Origin: Sterolibacterium sp.
Lineage (GTDB): Bacteria; Pseudomonadota; Gammaproteobacteria; Burkholderiales; Rhodocyclaceae
Assembly: GCA_028713555.1 (NCBI GenBank)
Contig: JAQTOA010000021.1
Span: forward strand, 1-39,117
Direction: 5' to 3'
Length of the DNA stretch: 39,117 nucleotides
The translations under genes were made by a program, and so were the position numbers. The notes under the pieces were generated by a model. It worked only from the letters and a program-made list of their open reading frames with translations. It had not been told where the DNA came from and ran no database searches. Positions 1 through 10,661 of this stretch are shown here, in pieces (the first letter of the stretch is position 1; each line of letters starts with the position of its first letter).

Positions 1-145
1 CGTCATCACCTGGGCCTGGTCTCCCATCAAGTTCCAGGCCGACATGGGCATCCTGCTCACCTTCATGTTCCTCTGGAACATGCTCGGCGCCTTGATCGGC
101 ATCCCCGCCTTGTCTCACTTCCTGTTGAAGAAAAAGGATGTCTGA
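1..145 (+). CDS. RND/MMPL-family exporter, C-terminal end (partial)
   Basis: Only the last 47 codons are inside the window, read from base 2 to the TGA at 143-145. The peptide contains a hydrophobic helix (MGILLTFMFLWNMLGALIGI) followed by PALSHFLLKKKDV. This matches the final transmembrane helix and short basic cytoplasmic tail of RND-superfamily exporters of the MMPL/hopanoid-transporter type; the pattern of a helix, a proline-containing turn and a lysine-rich end is typical. The substrate cannot be told from this fragment. The gene converges on recN, with two inverted repeats between them. Confidence 0.7.
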   Translation, partial: VITWAWSPIKFQADMGILLTFMFLWNMLGALIGIPALSHFLLKKKDV

Positions 146-184
146 GCTTCTTGCTAAAGCCCGCCAAGAGCGAATTTTCATCGT

Positions 185-244
185 AAGTTGCCTGTTTCGG
201 TTCCGCTAAAACAGGCAACTTGCAACGGGTAGAATATCCCGTTG
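185..244. terminator. two consecutive stem-loops between convergent genes
   Basis: Bases 185-197 and 209-221 form a perfect 13-bp inverted repeat with an 11-nt loop. Bases 223-229 and 238-244 form a second, perfect 7-bp inverted repeat with an 8-nt loop. They lie between the stop of the exporter gene (145) and the recN stop (263, opposite strand), so a bidirectional terminator is the simplest reading. There is no long T-run on either strand, which weakens a classical Rho-independent call. Confidence 0.55.
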
Positions 245-262
245 GCGCGCCGTCTCTCGAAT

Positions 263-1924
263 CTATCCGCCGAGCAATTCGGCGGCGTGTTTACGCGTGG
301 TGTCGGTAATCTTTACACCACCCAGCATGCGAGCGATTTCGTCGATCCTTGCGGCACGGCTTAAAGGTGTGACACGCGAAAACGCCGCACCGGCATGTTC
401 TTCCTTGGTGACCGTCCACTGCCAGTCGGCGCAGGCGGCGACCTGCGGCAGATGGGTTACGCACAGCACCTGTCGGCTTTGTCCGAGCCGATGCAGCATG
501 CGTCCGACGATCTCGGCAACCCGTCCACCGATACCCGCATCGACTTCATCAAAGATCAGGGTCGGCACTTGAGTCGCCTGGCTGGCAATTACCTGGATTG
601 CCAGACCGATGCGGGACAGTTCGCCTCCCGAAGCCACTTTCGCCAAGGGACGCAGAGGCTGACCAGGATTTGCCGAGACCAGGAACTCGACGCTCTCAAG
701 GCCATGGGCATCGCCTTCCTCGAGCTTCTCCAGGGCGACTGCAAAATGGCCGCCGGCCATCGCCAGCTGCTGCATCAGTTCGCTGATAGTCTTGCTGAGT
801 TCGGCGGCGGTCTTGCTGCGTCCATGGCTCATTTGTGCCGCCACGCTGGCATAGTCTTGACGTGCTTTGGCTTCGTGCTCCGCGAGCACAGAGGTATCGC
901 TCAGCACGCATAGTTCGTCGAGGCGCGCGACTTGCTGCGCCAACTGTTGAGGTAATGCTTCGGGCGCTACATGGTATTTACGGGCCATCGTCATCACCTC
1001 GGCTAGACGCTGCTCCAGATCGGCCAATCGCTGCGGCTCCAGGTCGAACTTGTCCCGGTAGCGGCGCAGCGCGTGATCTGCTTCGCGCAACTGGATCTGG
1101 GCGTTGGCCAGCAGATCGAGTGGCACCTTGAGTTCGGCATCATAGTCGGCCAGTTTCCCCAAGCGGGACAGGATCTGTTCAAGTTGCATCGGCAAGCTTG
1201 CGCTGTCATTCATGCCATCATCGAGCAGGGCGAGCGCCGCTGCGACGCCTTCAATCAGGCTCGCGGCATGGGCAAGACGCCGTTGTTCCTGGTTGTCCTC
1301 ATGCCACTGCACCTGGTCAAAAGCAAGCGCCTGCAGTTCCTTGACCTGCCATTCCAGCATCTCGCGTTCTCGTACGGTCGCTTCGGCGTTGCTCGCGGCT
1401 TGAGTGCGCGCCTGAAAGAGCTTTTGCCAGACGCGAAATTTTTCCGCTACATCACGCGCCAGCAACGTAAGTCCGGCGTGGTCATCAAGTAAGGCACGCT
1501 GTGAATCGGTACGCAGCAACGAATGATGGGCATGCTGGCCATGGATGTCGGCGAGAAAATCCGCCGCTTCGCGCAATTGACCGAGCGTGGCTGGTGCACC
1601 ATTCAGATAGGCGCGCGATCGGCCGGCACGATCGACCACGCGCCGCAGCAGGCAACAACCTTCGGTTTCGAAATCATTGGCTCGCAGCCAGGCCGCAAAC
1701 GGAGCGGCAGCAGGCACATCGAATTCCGCGGAAACTTCGGCGCGTTCGCAGCCGTTGCGCACCACGCCGTTATCGGCGCGTTCGCCCAGTGCCAGCGATA
1801 AGGCATCAATCAGTATCGACTTGCCGGCGCCGGTCTCACCGGTCAGCGTGCCGAAGCCTGCTTCAAAATCCAGCTCGAGCTGATCGACAATCACAAAATC
1901 ACGAATATAGAGGCGGCGCAGCAT
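263..1924 (-). CDS. recN: DNA repair protein RecN
   Basis: SMC-like ATPase of recombinational double-strand-break repair, acting on DNA in the cytoplasm. The 553-aa product has the usual length. It starts MLRRLYIRDFVIVDQLELDF and has the Walker A motif GETGAGKS at residues 29-36, a long central coiled-coil-type region, and a C-terminal ABC-type half with the signature region LAKVASGGELSRIGLA and Walker B FDEVDAGIGG. It lies 30 nt downstream of nadK on the same strand, an arrangement common in Betaproteobacteria, so the two are probably co-transcribed. No clear Shine-Dalgarno sequence precedes the ATG, and I saw no clear LexA box immediately upstream. Confidence 0.96.
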   Translation of the reverse strand: MLRRLYIRDFVIVDQLELDFEAGFGTLTGETGAGKSILIDALSLALGERADNGVVRNGCERAEVSAEFDVPAAAPFAAWLRANDFETEGCCLLRRVVDRAGRSRAYLNGAPATLGQLREAADFLADIHGQHAHHSLLRTDSQRALLDDHAGLTLLARDVAEKFRVWQKLFQARTQAASNAEATVREREMLEWQVKELQALAFDQVQWHEDNQEQRRLAHAASLIEGVAAALALLDDGMNDSASLPMQLEQILSRLGKLADYDAELKVPLDLLANAQIQLREADHALRRYRDKFDLEPQRLADLEQRLAEVMTMARKYHVAPEALPQQLAQQVARLDELCVLSDTSVLAEHEAKARQDYASVAAQMSHGRSKTAAELSKTISELMQQLAMAGGHFAVALEKLEEGDAHGLESVEFLVSANPGQPLRPLAKVASGGELSRIGLAIQVIASQATQVPTLIFDEVDAGIGGRVAEIVGRMLHRLGQSRQVLCVTHLPQVAACADWQWTVTKEEHAGAAFSRVTPLSRAARIDEIARMLGGVKITDTTRKHAAELLGG

Positions 1925-1954
1925 GGACTGATGGCGGCGTGCTGGGAGATCGGC

Positions 1955-2833
1955 TCAGTAGCGCGGAGTGGCGCTCCAGTGCAGCTTTTCACGCAGCATC
2001 GCGAGGTAACTGTAGCCGGGAGGATGCAACAGGGTGATGGCGTGATGCGAGCGGGCAATGCAGACCCGGTCGCCGGCCCGGGCGTCGAAGTGCGTCTGGC
2101 CGTCGAAGTGGATGCGGGCATCATGGAGCGGCATCAACAAGATTTCGATGCGGCTGCGGTCGCTAAGCGTGATCGGCCGATTCGACAGGGCATGCGGACA
2201 CAAGGGCACCAGCGCGATGCCATGCACCGCCGGATGCAGGATCGGGCCGTTGGCGGACAAGGCGTAAGCGGTGGAACCGGTCGGCGTGGCGATGATCATG
2301 CCGTCGGCGCGCAACACGTAGATAAATTCGCCATCGACCTTGACTTCCATTTCGATCATGCGGCCAATTTCGCCTTTGTTGACCACCACGTCATTCAGGG
2401 CCAGCGTGTCAAAAACCCGTTCTTCGCCACGCCACACCTCGGCATCGAGCAAGAAGCGCTGCTCCCTGGAGAACTTGCCGGCCAGAAGCGCGGCAATGCT
2501 GGCCAGCATGTCGGCGCTAGCAATATCCGTCATGAAGCCCAGTCTGCCGCGGTTTACGCCGACCAGCGGGACGCCGGATTGCGCCAGGCGCCGCGCCGTA
2601 TTCAGCATGGTTCCGTCGCCACCGAGAACAATCGCGAGATCTGCCTGTGCGCCGATGGTCTCGTAATTCGCCACGGCACAAGCGTAGTTGCCCACCGATA
2701 GCGCCGTGTTCTCCTCGACCAGCACCAGCCGCTCTTGGCCGAGCAGAAAGTCGACCAGCGCCTGCAGCGCGCCGGCGATTTCCGGACTCTGGTATTTGCC
2801 GATCAGGGCGATGGTGCGAAATTCTCTTTCCAT
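1955..2833 (-). CDS. nadK: NAD kinase
   Basis: ATP-dependent phosphorylation of NAD to NADP in the cytosol. The diagnostic motif GGDGTML lies near residue 70 and is followed by VGVNRGRLGFMTDI; further on are NDVVVNKGEIGRMIEMEV and DGMIIATPTGSTAYALSANG, the NAD-binding core of the family. I chose the ATG at 2833 (292 aa, starting MEREFRTIALIGKYQSPEI) because homologues begin just before the ALIGKY strand. In-frame starts at 2848 and 2893 are possible and would add 5 or 20 residues. It is transcribed divergently from hrcA and leads into recN. Confidence 0.95.
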   Translation of the reverse strand: MEREFRTIALIGKYQSPEIAGALQALVDFLLGQERLVLVEENTALSVGNYACAVANYETIGAQADLAIVLGGDGTMLNTARRLAQSGVPLVGVNRGRLGFMTDIASADMLASIAALLAGKFSREQRFLLDAEVWRGEERVFDTLALNDVVVNKGEIGRMIEMEVKVDGEFIYVLRADGMIIATPTGSTAYALSANGPILHPAVHGIALVPLCPHALSNRPITLSDRSRIEILLMPLHDARIHFDGQTHFDARAGDRVCIARSHHAITLLHPPGYSYLAMLREKLHWSATPRY

Positions 2834-2905
2834 CCCGAGTGAATCCATTGAGCGAATGATCCGAATTAAACCACAATCCTCAACGTCCTTCACCTACAGA
2901 CATTT

Positions 2906-2942
2906 TTGACTAGCACCCGAACCCGGTTTAGGGTACTACAAT
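2906..2942 (+). promoter_or_regulatory. hrcA promoter region with a degenerate CIRCE-like repeat
   Basis: Bases 2911-2918 (TAGCACCC) and 2931-2938 (GGGTACTA) form an inverted repeat with one mismatch. The left half resembles the TTAGCACTC arm of the CIRCE operator bound by HrcA. The spacer is 12 nt instead of the canonical 9, so this may be a decayed or variant site, or coincidence. TTGACT at 2906-2911 is a fair -35 and TACAAT at 2937-2942 a fair -10, but they are not correctly spaced with each other, so the promoter call is weak. Confidence 0.3.
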
Positions 2943-2949
2943 AGGCATC

Positions 2950-3969
2950 ATGCTTGACAAGCGCGCACAAACACTCCTCAAGACTCTGGTTGAACGCTAC
3001 ATCGCGGAAGGGCAGCCGGTTGGTTCTCGCACGCTCTCCCGTTATTCCGGCCTGGAACTTTCACCGGCGACGATCCGCAATGTCATGTCGGATCTCGAGG
3101 AGATGGGCTTTATCGCCAGTCCGCACACTTCCGCCGGGCGCATTCCAACGCCACGTGGCTACCGCCTGTTCGTCGATTCTCTATTGACCATTCGGCCGCT
3201 CGAACGCGCCGAGTTGACCGAGATGCACGGGGCGATCAAGTCCGACCAGCCGCAACGCCTGATCAACCAAGCCTCGCTGTTGCTTTCGCAACTCACTCGT
3301 TTCGCCGGTGTGGTGGTCGCGCCGCGGCGTCAGCAGCCGCGCATCCGCCAGATCGAATTCCTTAACCTGTCAGAAAAACGCATCCTGCTGATCATCGTCA
3401 CCGAGAGCGGCGATGTGCAGAACAGGATTCTGCTTACACAGCGCAGCTACAGCCCGAGTGAGTTGTCCGAGGCCGCAAATTACCTCAATCAGAATTGCAT
3501 CGGTCTCGATTTCAATCAGGTGCACAAGCGTGTCCGTGAAGAACTGCGTCAGTTGCGCACCAACATGACGGAATTGATGAACGCCGCCCTTGAAGCTGGT
3601 GACCAGGCGATTGCCGATACCTCGACGCAATATGTGATTTCCGGCGAACGCAATCTGCTCGACGTCGAAGACTTGTCCTCCAACATGAAGCGGTTGCGCG
3701 AACTGTTTGCGCTGTTCGAGCAGCGAACCAGCTTGGTGCAATTGCTCGGTGTCACCAACCGCGCTGAAGGCGTGCAAATTTTCATCGGCGACGAATCGGG
3801 CATCGCCCAACTCGACGAGTGCAGCGTCATCGCCGCCAACTACGAAGTTGACGGCCGCGTTGTCGGCTCAGTCGGCGTTATCGGACCGACCCGCATGGCC
3901 TACGAGCGCATGATCCCGATCGTCGATATCACGGCCAAACTGCTGTCGAGCGCCTTGTCGAAGAACTGA
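2950..3969 (+). CDS. hrcA: heat-inducible transcription repressor HrcA
   Basis: Repressor of class I heat-shock genes that binds CIRCE operators. The 339-aa product has the usual length and layout: an N-terminal winged helix ([20 protein letters not shown], then [24 protein letters not shown] with the [10 protein letters not shown] wing), then a GAF-like and dimerisation region ending [20 protein letters not shown]. It is divergent from nadK and is followed 19 nt later by hemH, so the two may share a transcript. The grpE-dnaK-dnaJ block lies 4 kb downstream, but the promoters there look sigma-32-like rather than CIRCE-controlled. Confidence 0.96.
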   Translation: MLDKRAQTLLKTLVERYIAEGQPVGSRTLSRYSGLELSPATIRNVMSDLEEMGFIASPHTSAGRIPTPRGYRLFVDSLLTIRPLERAELTEMHGAIKSDQPQRLINQASLLLSQLTRFAGVVVAPRRQQPRIRQIEFLNLSEKRILLIIVTESGDVQNRILLTQRSYSPSELSEAANYLNQNCIGLDFNQVHKRVREELRQLRTNMTELMNAALEAGDQAIADTSTQYVISGERNLLDVEDLSSNMKRLRELFALFEQRTSLVQLLGVTNRAEGVQIFIGDESGIAQLDECSVIAANYEVDGRVVGSVGVIGPTRMAYERMIPIVDITAKLLSSALSKN

Positions 3970-3988
3970 CCCGGCGCTTCCCCACCTC

Positions 3989-5077
3989 ATGCCGCGTTAT
4001 TCGCCAGAACCCCTGTATTCCCACGGCAGCGCGCAAAAAACCGCCGTGCTGCTGGTCAACCTCGGCACGCCCGAGGCACCGACGGCCAAGTCGCTGCGCC
4101 GCTATCTCGGCGAATTTCTCTGGGATCCGCGCCTGGTGGAAATGCCTCGTGCGCTGTGGTGGCTGATTCTCCACGGCATCATCCTCAACCTGCGCCCGCG
4201 CAAGTCGGCCGCAAAATATGCCCAGATCTGGCTGCCTGAAGGCTCGCCACTGCAGGTCCATACTGAGCGCCAGGCCAAACTGTTGCGCGGCGTGCTGAAT
4301 ATCAATCCCACAGGAAATATCGTCGTAAGCCATGCAATGCGCTACGGCCATCCGGCGATTCCGGCGGTGCTCAACCAACTCAAGGCGCAAGGATGCGCGC
4401 GTATCCTGGTTGTGCCGCTGTACCCGCAGTATGCCGCCAGTACCACGGCCAGTGCCTATGACGCCGTCGCTGCCTGGCTGAGACGCACCCGCAACGTGCC
4501 TGAATTACGCTTGGCGCGCAATTTCTGCGACCATCCTGGCTATATCGCTGCGCTGGCCGCCAGCGTGCGCGCGCATTGGACAAAGAACGGCAGACCGGAC
4601 AAGCTGGTGATGAGTTTTCACGGCCTGCCCCGCCATACCCTTGATCGCGGCGATCCCTACCATTGCGAATGCCAGAAGACGGCACGCTTGCTGGCTGAGG
4701 CACTGGTACTTGCACCGGAGCAGTGGCAACTCACTTTCCAGTCGCGTTTCGGCAAAGCGGAATGGCTACAGCCCTACACCCAGGCCACCTTGGAGCAGCT
4801 TGCGCAGAGCGGCATCGGCCGTGTCGACGTAATCTGTCCCGGTTTCGTCGGCGATTGCTTAGAAACTCTCGAAGAGATCGCCATCGAATGCAAAGCCGCC
4901 TTTCTTCAGGCCGGCGGCGGCGAATTTCACTATATTCCCTGCCTCAACGAACGCGACGACTGGATTGCCGCGCTGGCCGATCTGGCGCGCCAGCATCTAG
5001 GCAACTGGCTGAATCTTCCAACGATCGGTGATCCAGCCAGCGCCGCGCGCGCCAAGGCGCTCGGCGCCGAACATTAA
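3989..5077 (+). CDS. hemH: ferrochelatase
   Basis: Final step of haem synthesis: insertion of Fe(II) into protoporphyrin IX, at the inner face of the membrane. The 362-aa product begins with the family strand [20 protein letters not shown] and carries [11 protein letters not shown], the catalytic His region [20 protein letters not shown], then [15 protein letters not shown] and [18 protein letters not shown], all family signatures. The start at 3989 lies 19 nt after hrcA. The ends of the protein are slightly longer than in E. coli, as is common in Betaproteobacteria. Confidence 0.97.
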   Translation: MPRYSPEPLYSHGSAQKTAVLLVNLGTPEAPTAKSLRRYLGEFLWDPRLVEMPRALWWLILHGIILNLRPRKSAAKYAQIWLPEGSPLQVHTERQAKLLRGVLNINPTGNIVVSHAMRYGHPAIPAVLNQLKAQGCARILVVPLYPQYAASTTASAYDAVAAWLRRTRNVPELRLARNFCDHPGYIAALAASVRAHWTKNGRPDKLVMSFHGLPRHTLDRGDPYHCECQKTARLLAEALVLAPEQWQLTFQSRFGKAEWLQPYTQATLEQLAQSGIGRVDVICPGFVGDCLETLEEIAIECKAAFLQAGGGEFHYIPCLNERDDWIAALADLARQHLGNWLNLPTIGDPASAARAKALGAEH

Positions 5078-5143
5078 CCGCTTGAATTCGGCGCAACCGC
5101 GTCTATTTGACTGGCATGTCGATCACCCAGGTGAATACTCTCC

Positions 5144-5578
5144 ATGTCTGAAACGCTCATCGTCGTCTGTCCCCACTGCGCCGCGCCGAATCGCCTTGTC
5201 GCCAGCCGTCTTGCCGACCGAGGCCATTGTGGTAAATGCAAGGGAGCATTGTTCGATGGCCATCCGATCGAGTTGCATGCGGGAAATTTCGACGCCCATA
5301 CCGGCCGTTCCGATCTACCGCTGGTGGTGGATTTCTGGGCGCCTTGGTGCGGCCCCTGTCGCAGCATGGCGCCGGCTTTCGAACAGGCCGCGCGCGAACT
5401 CGAGCCCCAGATCCGGCTGGCCAAGCTGAATACCGAGAACGAACTGCAACTGGCGGCACGCTTCGCTATCCGCAGCATCCCGACCTTGGCGATTTTCCAG
5501 GGCGGTTGCGAAATTACCCGGCAAGCAGGGGCGATGGATGCGGCTAGCCTGACACGCTGGATTCGCAGCCACCTCTGA
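5144..5578 (+). CDS. trxC: thioredoxin 2 (zinc-finger thioredoxin)
   Basis: Cytosolic thiol-disulfide oxidoreductase. The 144-aa product has an N-terminal CxxC...CxxC zinc-binding module (C9/C12 and C29/C32), then a thioredoxin fold with the active site WCGPC at residues 68-72 and the cis-proline region RSIPTLAIF. The extra zinc module separates TrxC (Trx2) from TrxA; in E. coli TrxC is linked to oxidative stress. It lies 66 nt downstream of hemH. The length fits TrxC (about 139-145 aa). Confidence 0.93.
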   Translation: MSETLIVVCPHCAAPNRLVASRLADRGHCGKCKGALFDGHPIELHAGNFDAHTGRSDLPLVVDFWAPWCGPCRSMAPAFEQAARELEPQIRLAKLNTENELQLAARFAIRSIPTLAIFQGGCEITRQAGAMDAASLTRWIRSHL

Positions 5579-5714
5579 TCAAAGAATGAAGAGGTACCCA
5601 TAGTTTGCGATTGACTTGTGCGGTGTAAACTCAACGGGCCATTGTCTCGGTTCAAAGATCCACCATAGCCGGCACTGACAGCAAGCAGTCATTTGTTTTC
5701 GGGAGATTTTACCC

Positions 5715-6362
5715 ATGTTTTATGGCGTCACCGACATTGCCACTTTCATTCTGGGAACGATTTTCATCGTCCTGCTGCCCGGACCGAATTCCCTCTATGT
5801 CATGACAGTGGCTTCACGCTGGGGCATCGGCGCAGGTTATCGCGGCGCCTGCGGCATCTTCCTTGGGGACACGATCCTGATGATCCTGTCGGCAACAGGA
5901 GCGGCGTCGTTGCTGCAGACCACACCCGTGCTCTTCATGGCGCTCAAGTACGCGGGAGCCTCTTATCTGGCCTGGTTGGGGATTGGCCTGTTGCGCTCAT
6001 CATTCCGCATTTGGTGGGGTGCCAATCCGACTGAAGAGGTGCGTGCACCCGTCGATGCATCCCGACCATTCCGAACCGCGCTGCTCATCAGTCTGATGAA
6101 CCCCAAGGCGATTCTGTTCTTTGTCTCCTTCTTCATCCAGTTCGTCTCGTCGGATTATCCTCACCCGGAACTATCGTTCCTGATCCTTGGACTTATCGTC
6201 CAGGTCTGCAGCGCCTTGTATCTTTCCGCGTTGATTTTCGGTGGCACCCATCTGGCCATGCAATTCCGCCGCCGCCAAAGGCTGTCAGCCGTCGCCACCG
6301 GCGGAGTCGGCGGTTTGTTCTTTGGCTTCGGCGTCAAGCTGGCTGGCGCAACCTTGAGCTAA
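5715..6362 (+). CDS. LysE/RhtB-family amino-acid exporter, LeuE-like
   Basis: Inner-membrane exporter of the LysE/RhtB superfamily. The 215-aa protein has about six hydrophobic segments and the hallmark N-terminal sequence TFILGTIFIVLLPGPNSLYV, then GIGAGYRGACGIFLGD and MALKYAGASYLAWLGIGLLR. The conserved PKAILFFVSFFIQF motif is present. The overall pattern is closest to the LeuE (YeaS) group, leucine exporters in E. coli, but substrate specificity is inference. A good Shine-Dalgarno (GGGAGA, 5701-5706) supports the ATG. The gene stands alone, 136 nt after the thioredoxin gene. Confidence 0.88.
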   Translation: MFYGVTDIATFILGTIFIVLLPGPNSLYVMTVASRWGIGAGYRGACGIFLGDTILMILSATGAASLLQTTPVLFMALKYAGASYLAWLGIGLLRSSFRIWWGANPTEEVRAPVDASRPFRTALLISLMNPKAILFFVSFFIQFVSSDYPHPELSFLILGLIVQVCSALYLSALIFGGTHLAMQFRRRQRLSAVATGGVGGLFFGFGVKLAGATLS

Positions 6363-6481
6363 CGATGGTGATCGACTCCAGGAACCCGGAGTGATACTAC
6401 TAGTCCATCATTCAAGTAGGTGCCAATCCTTCCAAGGCAGCATAGCCGATCGGACATGCCACGTTAACTCGGGGACACAAG

Positions 6482-6787
6482 ATGAAATTCCGCAAGCAAG
6501 CCGCTGAATCCGGTTTTTTTGGCAAGTTGCTGGCCTTGGTGACAGGTACGATTCTGCTAGGGCTGGGCCTCCTGTTTTCCATGGTTGCCCTTACGTTCAT
6601 TGCTATTGTGGCGCTCGCGGTTTTTGCCTACTTTTGGTGGAAAACCCGGAAGCTCCGGCAAGCCATGAGAGAGCACCCGTCGTACGGACATGTGATCGAT
6701 GGCGAAGCCATCGTGGTAGACGAGTTCAAGGAAGAAAAGCCAGAAGGACTAAGCACCCTGCCGCCGCGCAATCCGCCCCCGGGATAG
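6482..6787 (+). CDS. small membrane protein of unknown function
   Basis: I do not recognise a named family. The 101-aa product has a basic N-terminus (MKFRKQAAESGFFGK), a long hydrophobic stretch at about residues 16-56 that could be two closely spaced transmembrane helices, then a WWKTRKLR stop-transfer-like cluster. A polar C-terminal tail follows, with an acidic patch (VVDEFKEEKPEG) and a proline-rich end (LPPRNPPPG). The layout predicts an inner-membrane protein with a soluble tail. It lies 119 nt after the exporter gene; codon use looks like that of its neighbours. Confidence 0.72.
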   Translation: MKFRKQAAESGFFGKLLALVTGTILLGLGLLFSMVALTFIAIVALAVFAYFWWKTRKLRQAMREHPSYGHVIDGEAIVVDEFKEEKPEGLSTLPPRNPPPG

Positions 6788-6892
6788 CCCGCTCGGACAC
6801 CTGGAATAAAGAATCGGCGGCGGCGGCCGTTAACACCTTCGCTGCTCCGACGAAATAACCGACCACCGCTGTTAACGATATAGGAGGCCATC

Positions 6893-7951
6893 TTGAAGAT
6901 CGCCGCCGCCAGTCTGGCTTTCTCCGCCCAACATAGCGCCACGACCAGCCACGAAGTGCGCGAGACCTTGCATGCCTGGATCGGTGCGACCCGTCCCGAC
7001 TTCGAAGGCAGCCTGGCCAAACAGCCTGCGCCCCCGCCAAGCATTTCCTCTGCCGCATACAGTGCCCAAGCTCAGGATCAATCCGGCGCCCAGGCGATCA
7101 ATGACGCCTTTGAGAAGGCCAATCACGATCCAATCCTGCAATTGATCCGGTCCATGCTGGAAATGCTTACCGGCCGCGTTATCGATATCTTGTTTCCCTC
7201 CACGACAACGACACAGCCTCCGCCTGCTGAACCGATATATCCAACACCAGCCGCTCCACAGGCTCAAGCGTCTGCCAGTGCCGGCTTTGGCATCGAATAC
7301 ACACGCCATGAAACTTACACGGAGAGTGAGCAGACGGCCTTTCAGGCCGAGGGTACGGTGCGCACCGCCGACGGCAAGGAAATTGGTTTCCGGCTCGATA
7401 TCGCCATGCAGCGCAGTTTCGTCGAGGAAAGCAATCTTAGCCTGAACGCCGGGAACAGACTCAAGAAAGATCCGCTGGTCATTAATTTCGGCGGCACCGC
7501 AGCGCAATTGCAAAGCCAGCGTTTCCAGTTCGACCTTGCCGGCAACGGTCAACTCGATAACCTGCCGCTATTTAGCAGCAACAGCGGTTATCTGGCGCTC
7601 GACTTGAATGGCAACGGCAAGATCGACTCGGGCAAGGAGCTGTTCGGCGCTGCCAGCGGCAACGGTTTCGCCGACTTGGCGCAGCATGACAGCGATGGCA
7701 ACGGCTGGATCGACGAAAGCGATCCGGTGTTCAGTAAGTTGCAGGTATGGACACCCGACCAGAACGCCGGCGGCACGCTGGCGAGCTTGCAGGAAAAGCA
7801 GGTGGGCGCGCTGTTCCTGGGCAAGCAGGCGACCCCGTTCGAACTCCGCGACGGTGCCAACCAGTCGCTCGGCGCCGTCCGCGCCAGCGGCATTTATCTC
7901 GCCGGGAATGGCACAGTTGGAACTCTCCAGCAAATCGACCTGAGTATCTAA
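6893..7951 (+). CDS. EF-hand calcium-binding protein of unknown function
   Basis: The 352-aa product starts with TTG at 6893; the choice rests on a full AGGAGG at 6883-6888, five bases upstream. No signal peptide is visible. The N-terminal third is low-complexity, rich in Ala, Ser, Pro and Gln. The C-terminal half holds EF-hand-type loops at about residues 238-250 (DLNGNGKIDSGKE) and 265-276 (DSDGNGWIDESD), near GYLALD and ELFGAASGNGFADL. Similar loops are often annotated as VCBS or haemolysin-like, but no such repeats are present. Its function is unknown; calcium binding is inferred from the loops. It lies immediately upstream of the grpE heat-shock promoter. Confidence 0.85.
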   Translation: MKIAAASLAFSAQHSATTSHEVRETLHAWIGATRPDFEGSLAKQPAPPPSISSAAYSAQAQDQSGAQAINDAFEKANHDPILQLIRSMLEMLTGRVIDILFPSTTTTQPPPAEPIYPTPAAPQAQASASAGFGIEYTRHETYTESEQTAFQAEGTVRTADGKEIGFRLDIAMQRSFVEESNLSLNAGNRLKKDPLVINFGGTAAQLQSQRFQFDLAGNGQLDNLPLFSSNSGYLALDLNGNGKIDSGKELFGAASGNGFADLAQHDSDGNGWIDESDPVFSKLQVWTPDQNAGGTLASLQEKQVGALFLGKQATPFELRDGANQSLGAVRASGIYLAGNGTVGTLQQIDLSI

Positions 7952-7984
7952 AGCAGAGTCGCAAAAGAAATTTTCCTGGCGGCT

Positions 7985-8012
7985 CTTGAAACCTGCGTAT
8001 TTGTCCCCAATC
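7985..8012 (+). promoter_or_regulatory. sigma-32-type heat-shock promoter of grpE
   Basis: CTTGAA at 7985-7990 matches the sigma-32 (RpoH) -35 consensus exactly. It is followed after 14 nt by CCCCAATC at 8005-8012, close to the -10 consensus CCCCATNT. The predicted start of transcription is about 25 nt before the grpE ATG. Confidence 0.7.
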
Positions 8013-8030
8013 TGGCAGGGGTTTGCCAGA
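8011..8030 (+). other. stem-loop at the grpE leader
   Basis: TCTGGCA at 8011-8017 and TGCCAGA at 8024-8030 form a perfect 7-bp inverted repeat with a 6-nt loop, overlapping the end of the -10 element and ending 15 nt before the grpE ATG. It could influence the early leader, but no function can be shown from sequence. Confidence 0.4.
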
Positions 8031-8045
8031 TAGCGAGATATTTCC

Positions 8046-8609
8046 ATGCAGGATAGTGCCCAGAATCCCTCCACCGAACCCACCGCTAGCGCGGATGCCC
8101 CTGCCCCCGCCGAAGCCCAGGTACCAACTGAGGGCATGCCGAGTCTCGCGGAATTATTGCGCGCTGCCGAACTCAAGTCCGCCGAGCACCATGACGCTTG
8201 GCTGCGCGCCAAGGCCGAGACGGAGAATGTGCGCCGCCGCGCCCAGGAAGATGTTGCCAAGGCCTACAAGTTCGCCAGCGAAAAGTTCGCCGGCGAACTC
8301 CTGTCGGTCATCGATAGCCTTGAAGCCGCGCTTGCCAACGACAATCAGACCGCCGAAAACCTGCATGCAGGGGTCGAACTAACCCTGCGCCAGCTTAACG
8401 CCGCGTTCGAGAAATCGAACCTGGTGGCGATCAATCCGCTCGGCGAGAAGTTCGACCCGCACAAACATCAGGCGATGACCCTGATGGAGGCGGCGGACGA
8501 CAAGACCGAGCCGAACCACGTCATCAGCGTGCTGCAAAAGGGTTACATGCTCAATGAGCGCATCCTGCGGCCGGCGATGGTGGTGGTCTCCAAAGCCAAG
8601 GGATCATAA
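8046..8609 (+). CDS. grpE: nucleotide exchange factor GrpE
   Basis: Co-chaperone that releases ADP from DnaK; it acts as a homodimer in the cytosol. The 187-aa product has a disordered Ala/Pro-rich N-terminus (residues 1-35), a long helical dimerisation region with [20 protein letters not shown], and the C-terminal beta domain with the signature [22 protein letters not shown] and [18 protein letters not shown]. Length and order are normal. It has its own sigma-32-like promoter, and dnaK follows after 110 nt with a second such promoter. Confidence 0.97.
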   Translation: MQDSAQNPSTEPTASADAPAPAEAQVPTEGMPSLAELLRAAELKSAEHHDAWLRAKAETENVRRRAQEDVAKAYKFASEKFAGELLSVIDSLEAALANDNQTAENLHAGVELTLRQLNAAFEKSNLVAINPLGEKFDPHKHQAMTLMEAADDKTEPNHVISVLQKGYMLNERILRPAMVVVSKAKGS

Positions 8610-8627
8610 GCAAGGTTTTCGCCGGTG

Positions 8628-8655
8628 CTTGAAGAGCGGCGGAACAGCCCCATAT
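8628..8655 (+). promoter_or_regulatory. sigma-32-type heat-shock promoter of dnaK
   Basis: CTTGAA at 8628-8633, a 14-nt spacer and CCCCATAT at 8648-8655 fit the RpoH promoter consensus (CTTGAA, CCCCATNT) at every defined position. The promoter sits 19 nt after the grpE stop, so dnaK can be induced independently of grpE. Transcription would start around 8662. Confidence 0.85.
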
Positions 8656-8676
8656 TCGTTGCAGATTTGAATTTCG

Positions 8677-8689
8677 GCCCGTTACGGGC
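8677..8689 (+). other. small hairpin in the dnaK leader
   Basis: GCCCG (8677-8681) and CGGGC (8685-8689) are separated by TTA, 15-20 nt downstream of the predicted transcription start. The Shine-Dalgarno AAAAGGA (8706-8712) lies outside the stem. It may stabilise the mRNA 5' end; this is inference. Confidence 0.35.
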
Positions 8690-8719
8690 AATACCTTAAT
8701 ATCGGAAAAGGACATATTT

Positions 8720-10657
<1,938 letters not shown>

Positions 10658-10661
10658 ACCG

